64,000 nucleotides of DNA, from contig CP060236.1 of NCBI GenBank assembly GCA_023898725.1, positions 810,501 to 874,500 of the forward strand, read 5' to 3'. A program made the translations under genes and the position numbers. Source of the stretch: Alphaproteobacteria bacterium. Lineage in GTDB: Bacteria > Pseudomonadota > Alphaproteobacteria > JAUHZC01. Below the pieces are notes generated by a model. It was not told where the DNA came from and made no database searches. It was given only the letters and a program-made list of their open reading frames with translations. Positions 18,317 through 27,367 of this stretch are shown piece by piece. Within the stretch, counting starts at the first letter, position 1; each line of letters starts with the position of its first letter.

Positions 18317-19717
18317 TTACAATACTAGCACATCCTGAATACGTCCCAAAGCCTCTTCTTTACCAAAAACTTCTAAGACCTCAAAAATACCTGGTGAGTG
18401 TTTTTTGCCCGTTACGCCTGCACGCAAAGCCTGAGCAAGTACACCAAACTTGATTCCTTTGTTCTCTGTATAATCCCGCAATACTTTCTCAATACCGCTC
18501 CTTTCCCACAACGAGAGAGCTGAAAGCAAAACTAAGACATCGGGGAGAAACGCTTTGCCTGATGCAATAAGAGATTCTACCTCTGGGTCAATAGTGATGG
18601 GCCGCGGGGTGATGTATACTAAGGCATGCTGTGCGAGCTCACATAAATCTTTGGCACGCTCCTGGAGTCCATGAATTCCTTTGTGTAGGAGGGACTTTTG
18701 GTCATTGCTCAAAGAGCTGCCCCAAGCTTTTTCGACGAAAGGAAGAGCGTTCTCCAGAATCTTAGGAGGAGATTGCTGGCGGATATAATGCCCATTCAGG
18801 TGAAGAAGTTTTTGCACATCAAACCGCGCAGCGGCCTTACCAATGGCGCCAACGTCAAACCAATTTATGGCTTGTGTGCGCGAAATTATTTCATCATCTC
18901 CATGTCCCCAGCCTAATTTCAGCAAATAATTGCACAGCGCTTGGGGGAGTAATCCCCTATCTTTGTAAGCCTGAACCCCTAATGCGCCGTGACGCTTTGA
19001 TAACTTCGCCCCGTCAGATCCATGAATGAGGGGAATATGGGCGAATTGTGGTATAGGCCACCCCATGGCCTCATAGATATTTTTCTGCCGAAAGGCGTTT
19101 GTCAAGTGATCGTCACCACGTATAATGTGTGTGATTCCCATGTCATGATCATCAATAACAACCGACAGCATGTAGGTGGGGTTTCCATCAGCGCGAAGCA
19201 AAACAAAGTCATCGAGTTGCCGGTTATCCACACACACTTCTCCTTGAACCAAATCAGCAATGGTACTTGTTCCCACCTGAGGAGATTTAAGACGGACAAC
19301 AGGGTGTACACCAGAAGGGGCTGTTGATGGATCCCGGTCGCGCCACATGCCATTATATCCTATTGGTTTTTTTGCTAAGCGTGCGGTTTCACGCATTTGT
19401 TCCAGTTCCTCGGGTGAACAATAGCAATAGTAGGCGTTGCCTGAATCAAGGAGTTCTTGAACAACCTGGCGGTGGCGTTCCGCACGTGCATATTGGTACA
19501 CAGGGGGGGCGTCAGGAGGCAGGTCAAGCCATGCCAGACCCTCCAGAATGGCATCAACAGCATCTTGTGTGGAGCGTTCGCGATCTGTATCCTCAATGCG
19601 CAGAAGGTATTTCCCGCCATGGTGCTTGGCAAATAAGTAATTAAAAAGAGCGGTGCGTGCCCCTCCAATATGCAGATATCCAGTAGGTGATGGGGCAAAA
19701 CGTGTAACAACTGTCAT
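18317..19717 (-). CDS. gltX: Glutamyl-tRNA synthetase
   Basis: A class I synthetase of 466 residues with the HIGH-type motif PSPTGYLHIGGARTALFNY at the N-terminus and the KMSKS-type motif AKLSKRHGALGVQ near residue 245. The anticodon-binding domain is all-helical. It charges tRNA-Glu, and in alphaproteobacteria commonly tRNA-Gln as well for later amidation. The ATG at 19717 (MTVVTRFAP) is preferred over an upstream in-frame codon at 19729. It is divergent from comEC with a 71-bp gap. Confidence 0.97.
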   Translation of the reverse strand: MTVVTRFAPSPTGYLHIGGARTALFNYLFAKHHGGKYLLRIEDTDRERSTQDAVDAILEGLAWLDLPPDAPPVYQYARAERHRQVVQELLDSGNAYYCYCSPEELEQMRETARLAKKPIGYNGMWRDRDPSTAPSGVHPVVRLKSPQVGTSTIADLVQGEVCVDNRQLDDFVLLRADGNPTYMLSVVIDDHDMGITHIIRGDDHLTNAFRQKNIYEAMGWPIPQFAHIPLIHGSDGAKLSKRHGALGVQAYKDRGLLPQALCNYLLKLGWGHGDDEIISRTQAINWFDVGAIGKAAARFDVQKLLHLNGHYIRQQSPPKILENALPFVEKAWGSSLSNDQKSLLHKGIHGLQERAKDLCELAQHALVYITPRPITIDPEVESLIASGKAFLPDVLVLLSALSLWERSGIEKVLRDYTENKGIKFGVLAQALRAGVTGKKHSPGIFEVLEVFGKEEALGRIQDVLVL

Positions 19718-19788
19718 ATTTTTGACCAACCCTCTTCACGTATTCTAAAAACAATTATTACGAGGGATCATAAGCAAAATAATAACGT

Positions 19789-21486
19789 ATGTATAGATCG
19801 CATCGCATTCTGACTCGATTTTTATGGCACATAGGTAGCATACGCATGTTCACGCAAGCGCTTTACCAAGATAAAAGCCAAATTTTTTACTGGTATGTGA
19901 TTATTTTTGCTGTGGGTATAGGGGTTTATCAGTGCTTTTTGTGTTTGTGGTCTTCTTTGGTCGCATGGGGTGCCGTTGGCTGCATTGCGGTGCGCATCAT
20001 GTATGATCAGAAACTATGTCACGGAGTTGGGGTGCCTCTTGCGCTTGTTGGCGGTATTCTTCATATGCATTGGCATAAAAGTATGCGCTATGCCAATACT
20101 TTAGTGGATAAGGCCTATGTAGAAAAGGGTGTGTGGGATGTGGATTCTTCACAAATATGGGAAAAACAATGCCAAATGGTGTTGCGTCGTAAAGAGTGGA
20201 AGATACAGGCGTGGACATCACGGAATCGCTGTTCTCAAGAAGGGCAACGTGTTTTTGTGCATGGGCTTGTTTCTCCTGTGTTCAGCGGGAAAAAATATGG
20301 ATTCTTTGATCGTAGCGATTACTTGCGGTGGCAGGGTATTCAGGGGCAGATGAAAATTTGGCACATACATACACTTCCTTCATTTTTGGGATCGCCGGCG
20401 CCGCAATTACCCTCCTTGCGTATCCGTATTATAAAGCGTGCAGAGGACCTCACCGTCTATCATCCCCATGTGGCAGGTGTTTATCAAAAACTGGTCCTTG
20501 GAAAGGGGATGGTTAATCAAAAAGTACGATGCCATTTTGGAAACACGGGTATTTCTCATGTACTGGCTGTTTCGGGATTACACGTTAGTTTATTAGGTGG
20601 CGTCATTGCAGCAAGTATGCGTGCCTTGACACTTATATGGGGACGATCATGGTATGCACGGGCGTTTATGGTTGCAGGCGCTATGATGAGTCTTCTTGTG
20701 GTGGGGGGGTATTGTTGGCTGTGTTGGCCATCAATAACAGCTGTGCGTGCGACAATTGCAGCAGCGTTTCTGACGTTTTTTTCCATCTGCCAACGTCAAT
20801 TGTGCCTGATATGGGCAAGTCTTGGTGGGGGGCTGGGCGTACTCTTGGTGTGGCCAGAGGCTCTTTTTAGGCCAGGCTTTCAAATGTCGATCTTGTGTGT
20901 GCTCACGTTAGCTGGAATGCACACTCGTCGCGTAGGTGTTCCGGCATACAGGGACTCTGTGTTGCAAGAATTTCCTATTCGAACGCTTAGCAACCTTTCT
21001 GTTACCCTGCGTTTGAGCGCTCTTACGGCTGTCTTTGCTTCTCAAATCCCTGGAGGTGGAGTTCTGGGGATTGGGGTATTGGCAAATTTTGTGGCAATTC
21101 CATTAATGGGGTTTGTGCTTATGCCAATTCTGCTTATCGATGTCAGTCTCGTGTGTGTTGGGATTGAACCGAATGAAAGTTGGAATAGGGTGTTGGTGTT
21201 GATATTTCGATTGTTATTTCTCATTGGGGAGCAGTTCGACCGGTTAAATGTTCTGGCAATGGTGCGTGTTGAGGGGCTTTCTTGGGTAAGCATGCTTGCT
21301 GCAGCAGCCGGAGTTTGTTGGTGTTCGTTGTGGCGTCATCACTGGTATTTATGGGGTCGTGCCTTTTTTTTCATTCCTTTTTGTGAGCTAATTTGGCAGG
21401 CCTTGCGCAAAGCTGCGTACTTTTCTGAGGGCTACGGATTCAATCTGACGAATGCGTTCGCGGGAAATTCCAAATTTTTGACTTAG
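19789..21486 (+). CDS. comEC: ComEC/Rec2-family DNA-uptake channel, short form
   Basis: This 565-residue multi-spanning membrane protein has an N-terminal DUF4131-like soluble segment and then the Competence domain. The domain holds the hallmark HVLAVSGLHVSLLGG near residue 258, SITAVRATIAAAFLTF near 320 and RPGFQMSILCVLTLAG near 362. The C-terminal metallo-beta-lactamase domain found in longer ComEC proteins is absent. ComEC imports single-stranded DNA across the inner membrane. Its last 33 codons overlap the 3' end of rpoH on the opposite strand. Confidence 0.88.
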   Translation: MYRSHRILTRFLWHIGSIRMFTQALYQDKSQIFYWYVIIFAVGIGVYQCFLCLWSSLVAWGAVGCIAVRIMYDQKLCHGVGVPLALVGGILHMHWHKSMRYANTLVDKAYVEKGVWDVDSSQIWEKQCQMVLRRKEWKIQAWTSRNRCSQEGQRVFVHGLVSPVFSGKKYGFFDRSDYLRWQGIQGQMKIWHIHTLPSFLGSPAPQLPSLRIRIIKRAEDLTVYHPHVAGVYQKLVLGKGMVNQKVRCHFGNTGISHVLAVSGLHVSLLGGVIAASMRALTLIWGRSWYARAFMVAGAMMSLLVVGGYCWLCWPSITAVRATIAAAFLTFFSICQRQLCLIWASLGGGLGVLLVWPEALFRPGFQMSILCVLTLAGMHTRRVGVPAYRDSVLQEFPIRTLSNLSVTLRLSALTAVFASQIPGGGVLGIGVLANFVAIPLMGFVLMPILLIDVSLVCVGIEPNESWNRVLVLIFRLLFLIGEQFDRLNVLAMVRVEGLSWVSMLAAAAGVCWCSLWRHHWYLWGRAFFFIPFCELIWQALRKAAYFSEGYGFNLTNAFAGNSKFLT

Positions 21487-22272
21487 AACCTCTAGCGTTT
21501 TTGGTTTTTCTTGGCAAATTCTGTGCATGATGATCGCACGTTCGCGGGCGCTGAGTTGTGACAGAAATGACTTAGCCAGATTGAGACGATAGGTATGTTC
21601 ATTTGTTGCGATAACATACTCTTCAGGGTTGAGAGCATTGTCTTCAGTGATGTCTTCAAACGTTGATTCGTCTCCATCACCTCCTGAACTCAGGGGTGTT
21701 TGAAGAGAGAAATCACGTCCTCCCAGACGTTGCTCCATGTTGGCAACTTCTTGTGTGGTGACACCAAGTTCACTAGCAATAGATTGACATTGTGAGGAAG
21801 ATAGCGTTTGGCTATCTTCACCCTGAATTTTTGCTTTTAACCGTCGCAATGTAAAAAAAAGTTTTTTTTGTGCCCGCGTTGTGCCAACCTTGACCAAAGA
21901 CCAATTGTGAAGAGCGTACTGTTTTAGCTGTGCATGAATCCACCATGTGGCATACGTTGAAAATCGAGCACCCTGCGCCGCATCAAAATTCCGTACCGCA
22001 AGGGAAAGCCCCACTGTTGCTTCGGAAATAAGCTCCGCCATGACAAAATTATATCCACTATACCCACCGGCAATTTTTATGGCAAGCCGCAGGTGCGTGT
22101 TGATCAGTGCTTGGGCAGCTTCAATGTTACCATTCTCGACCCACATTTTGACGAGGACCTCCTCCTCATGAGGCGTCAAGAGGGGAAATTTATTTACACT
22201 CCGAATGTAATGAGAGAGGGAGTCTTCACCAGACAGCGGCGTGATCGGTCGTTTGAACTTGCTAAGATCCAT
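21388..22272 (-). CDS. rpoH: RNA polymerase sigma-32 (heat-shock sigma factor)
   Basis: The 294 residues form a sigma-70-type factor lacking region 1.1. Region 2 has NTHLRLAIKIAGGYSGY, ELISEATVGLSLAVRNFD, and then RFSTYATWWIHAQL. Region 4 ends with LEVLSQKFGISRERIRQIES, the -35-binding helix-turn-helix. It directs RNA polymerase to heat-shock promoters. It lies 49 bp downstream of rluD, a neighbour pair common in alphaproteobacteria, and its 3' end overlaps comEC by 99 bp. Confidence 0.96.
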   Translation of the reverse strand: MDLSKFKRPITPLSGEDSLSHYIRSVNKFPLLTPHEEEVLVKMWVENGNIEAAQALINTHLRLAIKIAGGYSGYNFVMAELISEATVGLSLAVRNFDAAQGARFSTYATWWIHAQLKQYALHNWSLVKVGTTRAQKKLFFTLRRLKAKIQGEDSQTLSSSQCQSIASELGVTTQEVANMEQRLGGRDFSLQTPLSSGGDGDESTFEDITEDNALNPEEYVIATNEHTYRLNLAKSFLSQLSARERAIIMHRICQEKPKTLEVLSQKFGISRERIRQIESVALRKVRSFAQGLPN

Positions 22273-22321
22273 GCATATACAGTGTAATTTTATTCTAAAT
22301 TAGCAAATTATCGCCAATATT

Positions 22322-23314
22322 TCAAGTTATTTTGATTTCTTTCTTAAACTTATCAAATAAATAGGGAGTATTCGCCTCAAATGAAATCTCTTTGTTTGTT
22401 TCTGGGTGAATAAAGTGCAGTTCATAGGCGTGTAAGTGCTGATGGTTGTGTGCGGCTAAGTGAGCGTTTATTCGTGCGCGAAGCTGTGCGGTGGGAAAGC
22501 GAGGCAAGCGTCCATACGTTGTATCGCCAACCAAGCCATGACCAATAGACGCCATGTGCACCCGAATTTGGTGTGTGCGCCCACTATGGAGGGTACACGC
22601 AACAAGACTTGCTACCTCATCGTATATTTCTTGCACACGATATTCTGTCCGGGCTTCTTTGCCATGGGTTTCTGTAATTGTCATTTTTTGGCGATTAAAG
22701 CGTGATCGTGCGATTGAGCCATCAATTGTTCCGAAAAGAGGTTTAGGTAAACCCCAGACAAGTGCCATATATTTACGCCCAATTGTGCGACTGGCAAACT
22801 GTTTGGTCAGGTGTTGATGGGCATGGTTAGTCTTTGCGACAACCATGAGTCCACTTGTGTCTTTATCTAAGCGGTGGACGATTCCCGGCCGTTCGACGCC
22901 GCCAATCCCAGAAAGAGATCCCTGGCAGTGATGAATTAACGCATTGACTAGTGTCCCGCTGTGATTGCCTGCCCCTGGGTGGACCACAAGCCCTGTTGGT
23001 TTGTTAATGACAATAAGATGGTCATCTTCGTACACAATTGTTAACGGAAGAGGCTCTCCCGCAATGTGGTTTGAGGCCGCTGGAGGAATGGTGATTCGAA
23101 GTCTGTCTCCACCATGAATTTTATGGCGAGGTTTTGTGACTGTGTGACCGTTTAGCGTTACATGCTCACCCTCAATCAGATTTCGTAACTGTGTGCGTGA
23201 AATATCTGGAAGAAGAGCGGCAAGAGCGGCATCAAGGCGCTGACCGATGCACAAAGAGGGCTGATCGTCCTGCTCTGATGAAATCATAAAAAGGTGAGTA
23301 TCGTTGTTCAACAT
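22322..23314 (-). CDS. rluD: 23S rRNA pseudouridine synthase, RluD type
   Basis: An S4 RNA-binding domain (QRLDAALAALLPDISRTQLR, then GEHVTLNG) is followed by the RluA/RluD catalytic domain with HRLDKDTSGLMVVAKT, which holds the catalytic Asp, and later HSGRTHQIRVHM. It makes pseudouridines in helix 69 of 23S rRNA. The start is uncertain. The frame is open to a TTG at 23368, and ATGs at 23314 (MLNND) and 23287 (MISSEQ) are both plausible; none has a strong ribosome-binding site. Confidence 0.93.
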   Translation of the reverse strand: MLNNDTHLFMISSEQDDQPSLCIGQRLDAALAALLPDISRTQLRNLIEGEHVTLNGHTVTKPRHKIHGGDRLRITIPPAASNHIAGEPLPLTIVYEDDHLIVINKPTGLVVHPGAGNHSGTLVNALIHHCQGSLSGIGGVERPGIVHRLDKDTSGLMVVAKTNHAHQHLTKQFASRTIGRKYMALVWGLPKPLFGTIDGSIARSRFNRQKMTITETHGKEARTEYRVQEIYDEVASLVACTLHSGRTHQIRVHMASIGHGLVGDTTYGRLPRFPTAQLRARINAHLAAHNHQHLHAYELHFIHPETNKEISFEANTPYLFDKFKKEIKIT

Positions 23315-23402
23315 GGGTTCATATAGCGTTTGTGGACTTACAATACGTGGAGATAGGCCCCGAAACAATCATGGTAAATATCTTTACTAATGATAAGGAA
23401 AG

Positions 23403-23479
<77 letters not shown>

Positions 23480-23630
23480 TAAGGACACATAAGGAACTAC
23501 AGGACTTATGTTTGTACGTCAAGCGCCTTCTTTAATAAATTCTGCTTTAGGGGCGTTTGATAAAGGGATACGCAATCACTTGCGAGGGGGCTTTTTACTA
23601 CGTATGATGCTTATATGTTTTGAAAAATAA

Positions 23631-23828
23631 ATGCTAATGCCTGACGAACGACGGAGTGATCAACCAAAAAACGACCATGTTTATGTTGATGAAAAGGAAA
23701 CACAGATTTCGTGCGGTGGGGCTGGTATTTTAAGCCATCCTAAGATATATCTTGCGTTCGGCCATCGTTCTGTGTGTGTGTGTCCGTACTGTGGTCGTTT
23801 GTTTGCGCGCAAAACACATACTGCATAA
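23631..23828 (+). CDS. Zinc-finger protein, NDUFS6/zf-CHCC family
   Basis: A 65-residue protein carrying the zf-CHCC pattern: QISCGGAGILSHPKIYL then VCPYCGRLF, that is Cys-x8-His-x15-Cys-x2-Cys. In mitochondria the related NDUFS6 is a complex I assembly subunit; alphaproteobacteria encode it as a small separate gene. Translation may start at 23631 or at the ATG at 23637. It is followed 27 bp later by a DUF502 gene. Confidence 0.85.
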   Translation: MLMPDERRSDQPKNDHVYVDEKETQISCGGAGILSHPKIYLAFGHRSVCVCPYCGRLFARKTHTA

Positions 23829-23855
23829 CCCCAGTTTTAATAAAGGAGTCACCTG

Positions 23856-24494
23856 ATGAAAAAGGCTTTTAATGCACTTTTAGCACGCTTGCGTACATAT
23901 TTCTTCACAGGGATTCTTGTGACTGTTCCGGGTATTCTAACAATTTATGCGGTTATTTTTATTGTTAGCTCGGTTGATCGTGTGATTACACCTCTTTTGC
24001 CAGGATTTATTAAGCACTGGATTCTTTTTCAGGGGGTTCCAGGAATTAGTTTTTTTATCGTTTTACTATCTTTGGTAATCATTGGGGCCATTATGGCTGG
24101 CGTAATTGGCAAATCAGTATTGGGACTGGGTGAAAAAGTGGTTAATAAGATGCCTGTTGTGCGCACATTATACGGAGGCACAAAGCAAATTTTAGAAACC
24201 ATGGTTTCGTCGAAGTCAAATTCTTTTCAGAAAGTGGTCTTGGTGGAATTCCCGTGTGAGGGATCATGGTCCTTAGGCTTTATCACAACAGAGGCCAAGG
24301 GACCTGTGCAAAAGTCCCTGAATAATGATTGCCTCAGTATTTTTGTGCCAACTACACCTGTGCCTACCTCGGGGTATCTTCTGTTTTTGCCCCAAGAACG
24401 TGTGCGTGCTGTCAATATGACGGTAGAGGAAGGATTGAAAATGGTTATTTCTGTGGGAATCGTCGCCCCGGAAGAAGTCTCCTTGCCTAATTGA
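23856..24494 (+). CDS. DUF502 family membrane protein
   Basis: The 212 residues match DUF502. The N-terminus is RLRTYFFTGILVTVPGILTIY, read here as two parts. Two membrane helices follow (residues about 15-37 and 57-80), then the conserved MPVVRTLYGGTKQILETM and an FVPTTPVPTSGYLLFLP segment. The molecular function of the family is not established. AAAGGAG precedes the ATG. Confidence 0.88.
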   Translation: MKKAFNALLARLRTYFFTGILVTVPGILTIYAVIFIVSSVDRVITPLLPGFIKHWILFQGVPGISFFIVLLSLVIIGAIMAGVIGKSVLGLGEKVVNKMPVVRTLYGGTKQILETMVSSKSNSFQKVVLVEFPCEGSWSLGFITTEAKGPVQKSLNNDCLSIFVPTTPVPTSGYLLFLPQERVRAVNMTVEEGLKMVISVGIVAPEEVSLPN

Positions 24495-24552
24495 GTGTAA
24501 TCGTTTAGGTCTGTAGTCTTAGGTTCAGTATCGTTTTGTGTGCTTTGATTCG

Positions 24553-25818
24553 ATGAAAAAACAAACAATTACAAAAGCAGAAAACCTCTCGTGGTTCATG
24601 TGGCTTTGTGGGGGTATTTTTTATGCCTATCAATTTGTACTACGTGTCTCACCTACGGTTATGGTCCAGGAAATTCGGGCAGATTTATCTCTACAAAATT
24701 GTGATTTAGGTATCCTAATTTCTTATTACTATAATGGGTATGCCTGGCTGCAAATTCCTGCGGGGTTCATTCTTGATTATATGGGTCCACGTCGACCAAT
24801 AATTTGGGCAACGGGATTGTGTTCGGTCGGTTGTGTTTTGTTTGGTCTTGGTGAGACCCTCTTTACTATGGGAATTGGTCGTTTTATGATCGGTGTTGGG
24901 TCTGCTTTTGCCTTTCTTTCTGCTTTGAAAATTGCTAATTTGTGGTTCCCCAAACGATTGCTACCGTTGATGGTTTCTCTGACGTTGTTGATGGGGTCCT
25001 TGGGGGCAACTGTTGCGGGCATTCCCTTAACGCTTTTGATCGAAAGCTATGGGTGGCGCATCACACTTGTTATTTTTGGTGCTATTGGCTTTATGTTGAT
25101 GGGCATCAGTGCCTGCGTTGTGCGTGATCACCCGCTGCATCTGCAAATAGAAAATCGTCTTGAATGGAGCCGCATATGGGCTGACTTCCTATTTTTGATT
25201 CGCAGTATTCAAACGTGGATCTTTGGAATGTTTGGTTTTTGCATGTACGTTCCACTTTCTGGATTTGGAGATCTGTGGGGGACAAGCTATGTTATGGCGG
25301 CTTATGATATTTCTAAGATGCAAGCTTCGGGACACATGACTGCTTTTTATCTTGGTATTGGTCTGTCAGGTCCTGCAATTGCTGCAATGAGTGATCACCT
25401 CAAGACACACAGTCGTGTAATGCGGTGGACAGCCCTTTTAGGTTTTATTAGCTTCGTTTACCTTTTATACGGCCCAAAAGTTCCTTTGTGGATGCTGGGC
25501 CCTTATCTTTTTATCGCCGGCGGATGCGTGGCAGGACAATTTCTTGCCTTTACAAGTGTGAGTGTTTTAAACCCGACCAACTTAAGTGGCCGCGCAACAG
25601 GAGTATATAATATGTTTTCTATGGTGAGTGGTGTTGTGGCTCAACCTTTTATTGGGAGTATACTTGATATTTGCTCCCCTGGTGAAGGTGAGGCAAGCCT
25701 TATTGCTTTTCAATATGGGTTGAGTGTGATGCCGGTGGTTCTTTTTGTCTCATTCATCTTGACCTTTTGGATGAAGGAATCATATTCTTACAAAGGAGTA
25801 GAGTTTGCTGCGTCATAA
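24553..25818 (+). CDS. MFS transporter, third paralogue
   Basis: About 421 residues and 12 TM helices. It is related to the tandem carriers at 2142 and 3407: it shares the GGIFYAYQFVLRVSPTVM opening and the loop PAGFILDYMGPRRP. The start chosen is the ATG at 24553 (MKKQTITKAE); the frame opens 15 bases earlier. The substrate is unknown. It ends 19 bp before apaG. Confidence 0.86.
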   Translation: MKKQTITKAENLSWFMWLCGGIFYAYQFVLRVSPTVMVQEIRADLSLQNCDLGILISYYYNGYAWLQIPAGFILDYMGPRRPIIWATGLCSVGCVLFGLGETLFTMGIGRFMIGVGSAFAFLSALKIANLWFPKRLLPLMVSLTLLMGSLGATVAGIPLTLLIESYGWRITLVIFGAIGFMLMGISACVVRDHPLHLQIENRLEWSRIWADFLFLIRSIQTWIFGMFGFCMYVPLSGFGDLWGTSYVMAAYDISKMQASGHMTAFYLGIGLSGPAIAAMSDHLKTHSRVMRWTALLGFISFVYLLYGPKVPLWMLGPYLFIAGGCVAGQFLAFTSVSVLNPTNLSGRATGVYNMFSMVSGVVAQPFIGSILDICSPGEGEASLIAFQYGLSVMPVVLFVSFILTFWMKESYSYKGVEFAAS

Positions 25819-25837
25819 GACTAAAAAGGTTCTAAAT

Positions 25838-26290
25838 ATGAAAAAATCATTCATACTAAGGCGTGACGATCTGTCAGAAACCGCTGTGGATGCTCACATT
25901 TTTGCACGTCGCTCCCACTGTGTCGAAATTAAGGTTATTCCTTTTTATTTAGAGGATGAGTCTGCCCCTTTGGATCAAAAATATGTTTGGGCCTATCATG
26001 TGCAGATTTATAACAAACGTCCTAAGGCAGTGAAGCTTTTGAAGCGTGTCTGGGCTATTACGGACGGGATGGGAATAACACGAGAGGTTCGGGGTGAGGG
26101 TGTCATTGGTGAGCAACCAATCATTGAGCCAGACAGCCTTTTTGAGTATACCAGCGCTGTTCCTTTGACTACGCCTACGGGCTTTATGTCGGGTTTTTAT
26201 GAAATGGTTGATATTGATGGTCATGACTTTTCTGCAAAAGTTCCGGCATTTTCACTCGATAGCCCTCATGTAATCAGTACACTTCAATAG
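25838..26290 (+). CDS. apaG: ApaG (Co2+/Mg2+ efflux-associated protein)
   Basis: This 150-residue single-domain ApaG protein with a fibronectin-III-like beta-sandwich includes the conserved YVWAYHVQIYNKRPKAVKLL stretch, the R-x-W-x-I-T-D motif (KRVWAITDGMG), the pyrophosphate-binding-like GEGVIGEQPIIEP, and YEMVDIDGHDFSAKVPAF. The start is the ATG at 25838 (MKKSFILRR). The exact function is debated; in Gammaproteobacteria it is linked to apaH, which is not nearby. Confidence 0.93.
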   Translation: MKKSFILRRDDLSETAVDAHIFARRSHCVEIKVIPFYLEDESAPLDQKYVWAYHVQIYNKRPKAVKLLKRVWAITDGMGITREVRGEGVIGEQPIIEPDSLFEYTSAVPLTTPTGFMSGFYEMVDIDGHDFSAKVPAFSLDSPHVISTLQ

Positions 26291-26294
26291 CAAA

Positions 26295-26329
26295 GGAAAC
26301 CTCTCGGGAAGCGAGAGGTCTCCTTTTTT
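26295..26329. terminator. Intrinsic terminator after apaG
   Basis: ACCTCTCG (26299-26306), a GGAAG loop and CGAGAGGT (26312-26319) form a perfect 8-bp stem, extended by GGA/TCC and followed by CTCC and six Ts. It terminates the DUF502-MFS-apaG direction. Confidence 0.85.
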
Positions 26330-26365
26330 GCGAAGCTTGTCTTTTTTGTGTTTTGTGAGGGAACC

Positions 26366-27166
26366 CTAGTAACCCCCAACACCGGAGGTGGGACTTGGAT
26401 ACCTGTCGTCTCTCGGGTCGTTTCTTTTTCTTTTTTCACTAATATGCGTGTATGTATGATTAGGTGTCTCAAAATCATCATCTGCTCGAGGATCTATAGC
26501 TCGTGTTTGCCGCAAACTGCTGATCGTCGGTGCAGATCGAGCGTAGCCAGCAGGTGTGGGAGTATCTCTTTCTTCCGTGGGATCAATTCTTTGCCTTCCA
26601 TACTTATCCTGCAACAGCTCTGTCAATGTCTTTTTATAGGATTCACGGTGATCGGATACGGCATTTTCGTCAATTGTAGCCAGGCGTTCGGTATGCTGAC
26701 GAGGCACTGTGCTATAAGAGGATCGGAAGTTATCTGGGTGCTGATCATCTGTTCTGCGCGGATAGGATGTGCGAGACTCTGGTCCATAATTCTGAGGCTT
26801 GGGAGCCAGTGGAGAGCGCGAGACTGGCTGTGTATAATCGGTATAAGAGGGAGATCTGCCAACACTCACTTCGGTGGTTTTGTTAAAGCTCACCCGTCGA
26901 GGGTCTTGTTCTGGTACATAGGGTGCAATGGGGGGGCGTGATACCCGCTGTGTGCAGTCGCAAACAGGTTGATTGTGATCATGCGCTGTAGGCGTTTCGC
27001 TGAAACCATTGGTGAGTAGGGCAAGTTTTGCGCGAATTTTTGCCAAACGTGCCTCTAGGACTTCCGTTGGCAATGCTGCCTCTGAAGCCGTAACCTGGGA
27101 TGCATATGTTGTGAAATCACCTGCTGTTGTCGCTATAAGTGCTATAAGAAAATATTTTTTGTTCAT
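26366..27166 (-). CDS. Secreted, proline/arginine-rich protein of unknown function
   Basis: The 266 residues begin MNKKYFLIALIATTAGDFTT, a signal peptide; an in-frame extension to 27205 has no better start. The mature part is polar and probably disordered. It holds a near-duplicated block (TQRVSRPPIAPYVPEQDPR and TQPVSRSPLAPKPQNYGPE), many Arg-Pro-Ser-Tyr residues, and a basic EKRKRNDPRDDRY tail. No domain is recognised. It has its own AT-rich upstream region like the other secreted genes here. A host-directed role is only inference. Confidence 0.55.
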   Translation of the reverse strand: MNKKYFLIALIATTAGDFTTYASQVTASEAALPTEVLEARLAKIRAKLALLTNGFSETPTAHDHNQPVCDCTQRVSRPPIAPYVPEQDPRRVSFNKTTEVSVGRSPSYTDYTQPVSRSPLAPKPQNYGPESRTSYPRRTDDQHPDNFRSSYSTVPRQHTERLATIDENAVSDHRESYKKTLTELLQDKYGRQRIDPTEERDTPTPAGYARSAPTISSLRQTRAIDPRADDDFETPNHTYTHISEKRKRNDPRDDRYPSPTSGVGGY

Positions 27167-27367
27167 TTTTTTATAAATGAGAAACTTAATATATACGATA
27201 ATCAATTATTGTTTCTATTTTATTAACTCTTATTTTTTTATTGCCAACAAACAAAATATCTATTTTATCTAGTGTTTATCCAAACACTTCTTTCTTTGCT
27301 CATAGTTTTTTTGCTGCACCTCAAAAAACGTTTGGCTGTCTGACGCTGAGCCAGAAAAATGCATTTT

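Noticed and set aside
19224..19232. Perfect DnaA box inside gltX
   Set aside because: A single TTATCCACA within coding sequence with no neighbours is likely chance.
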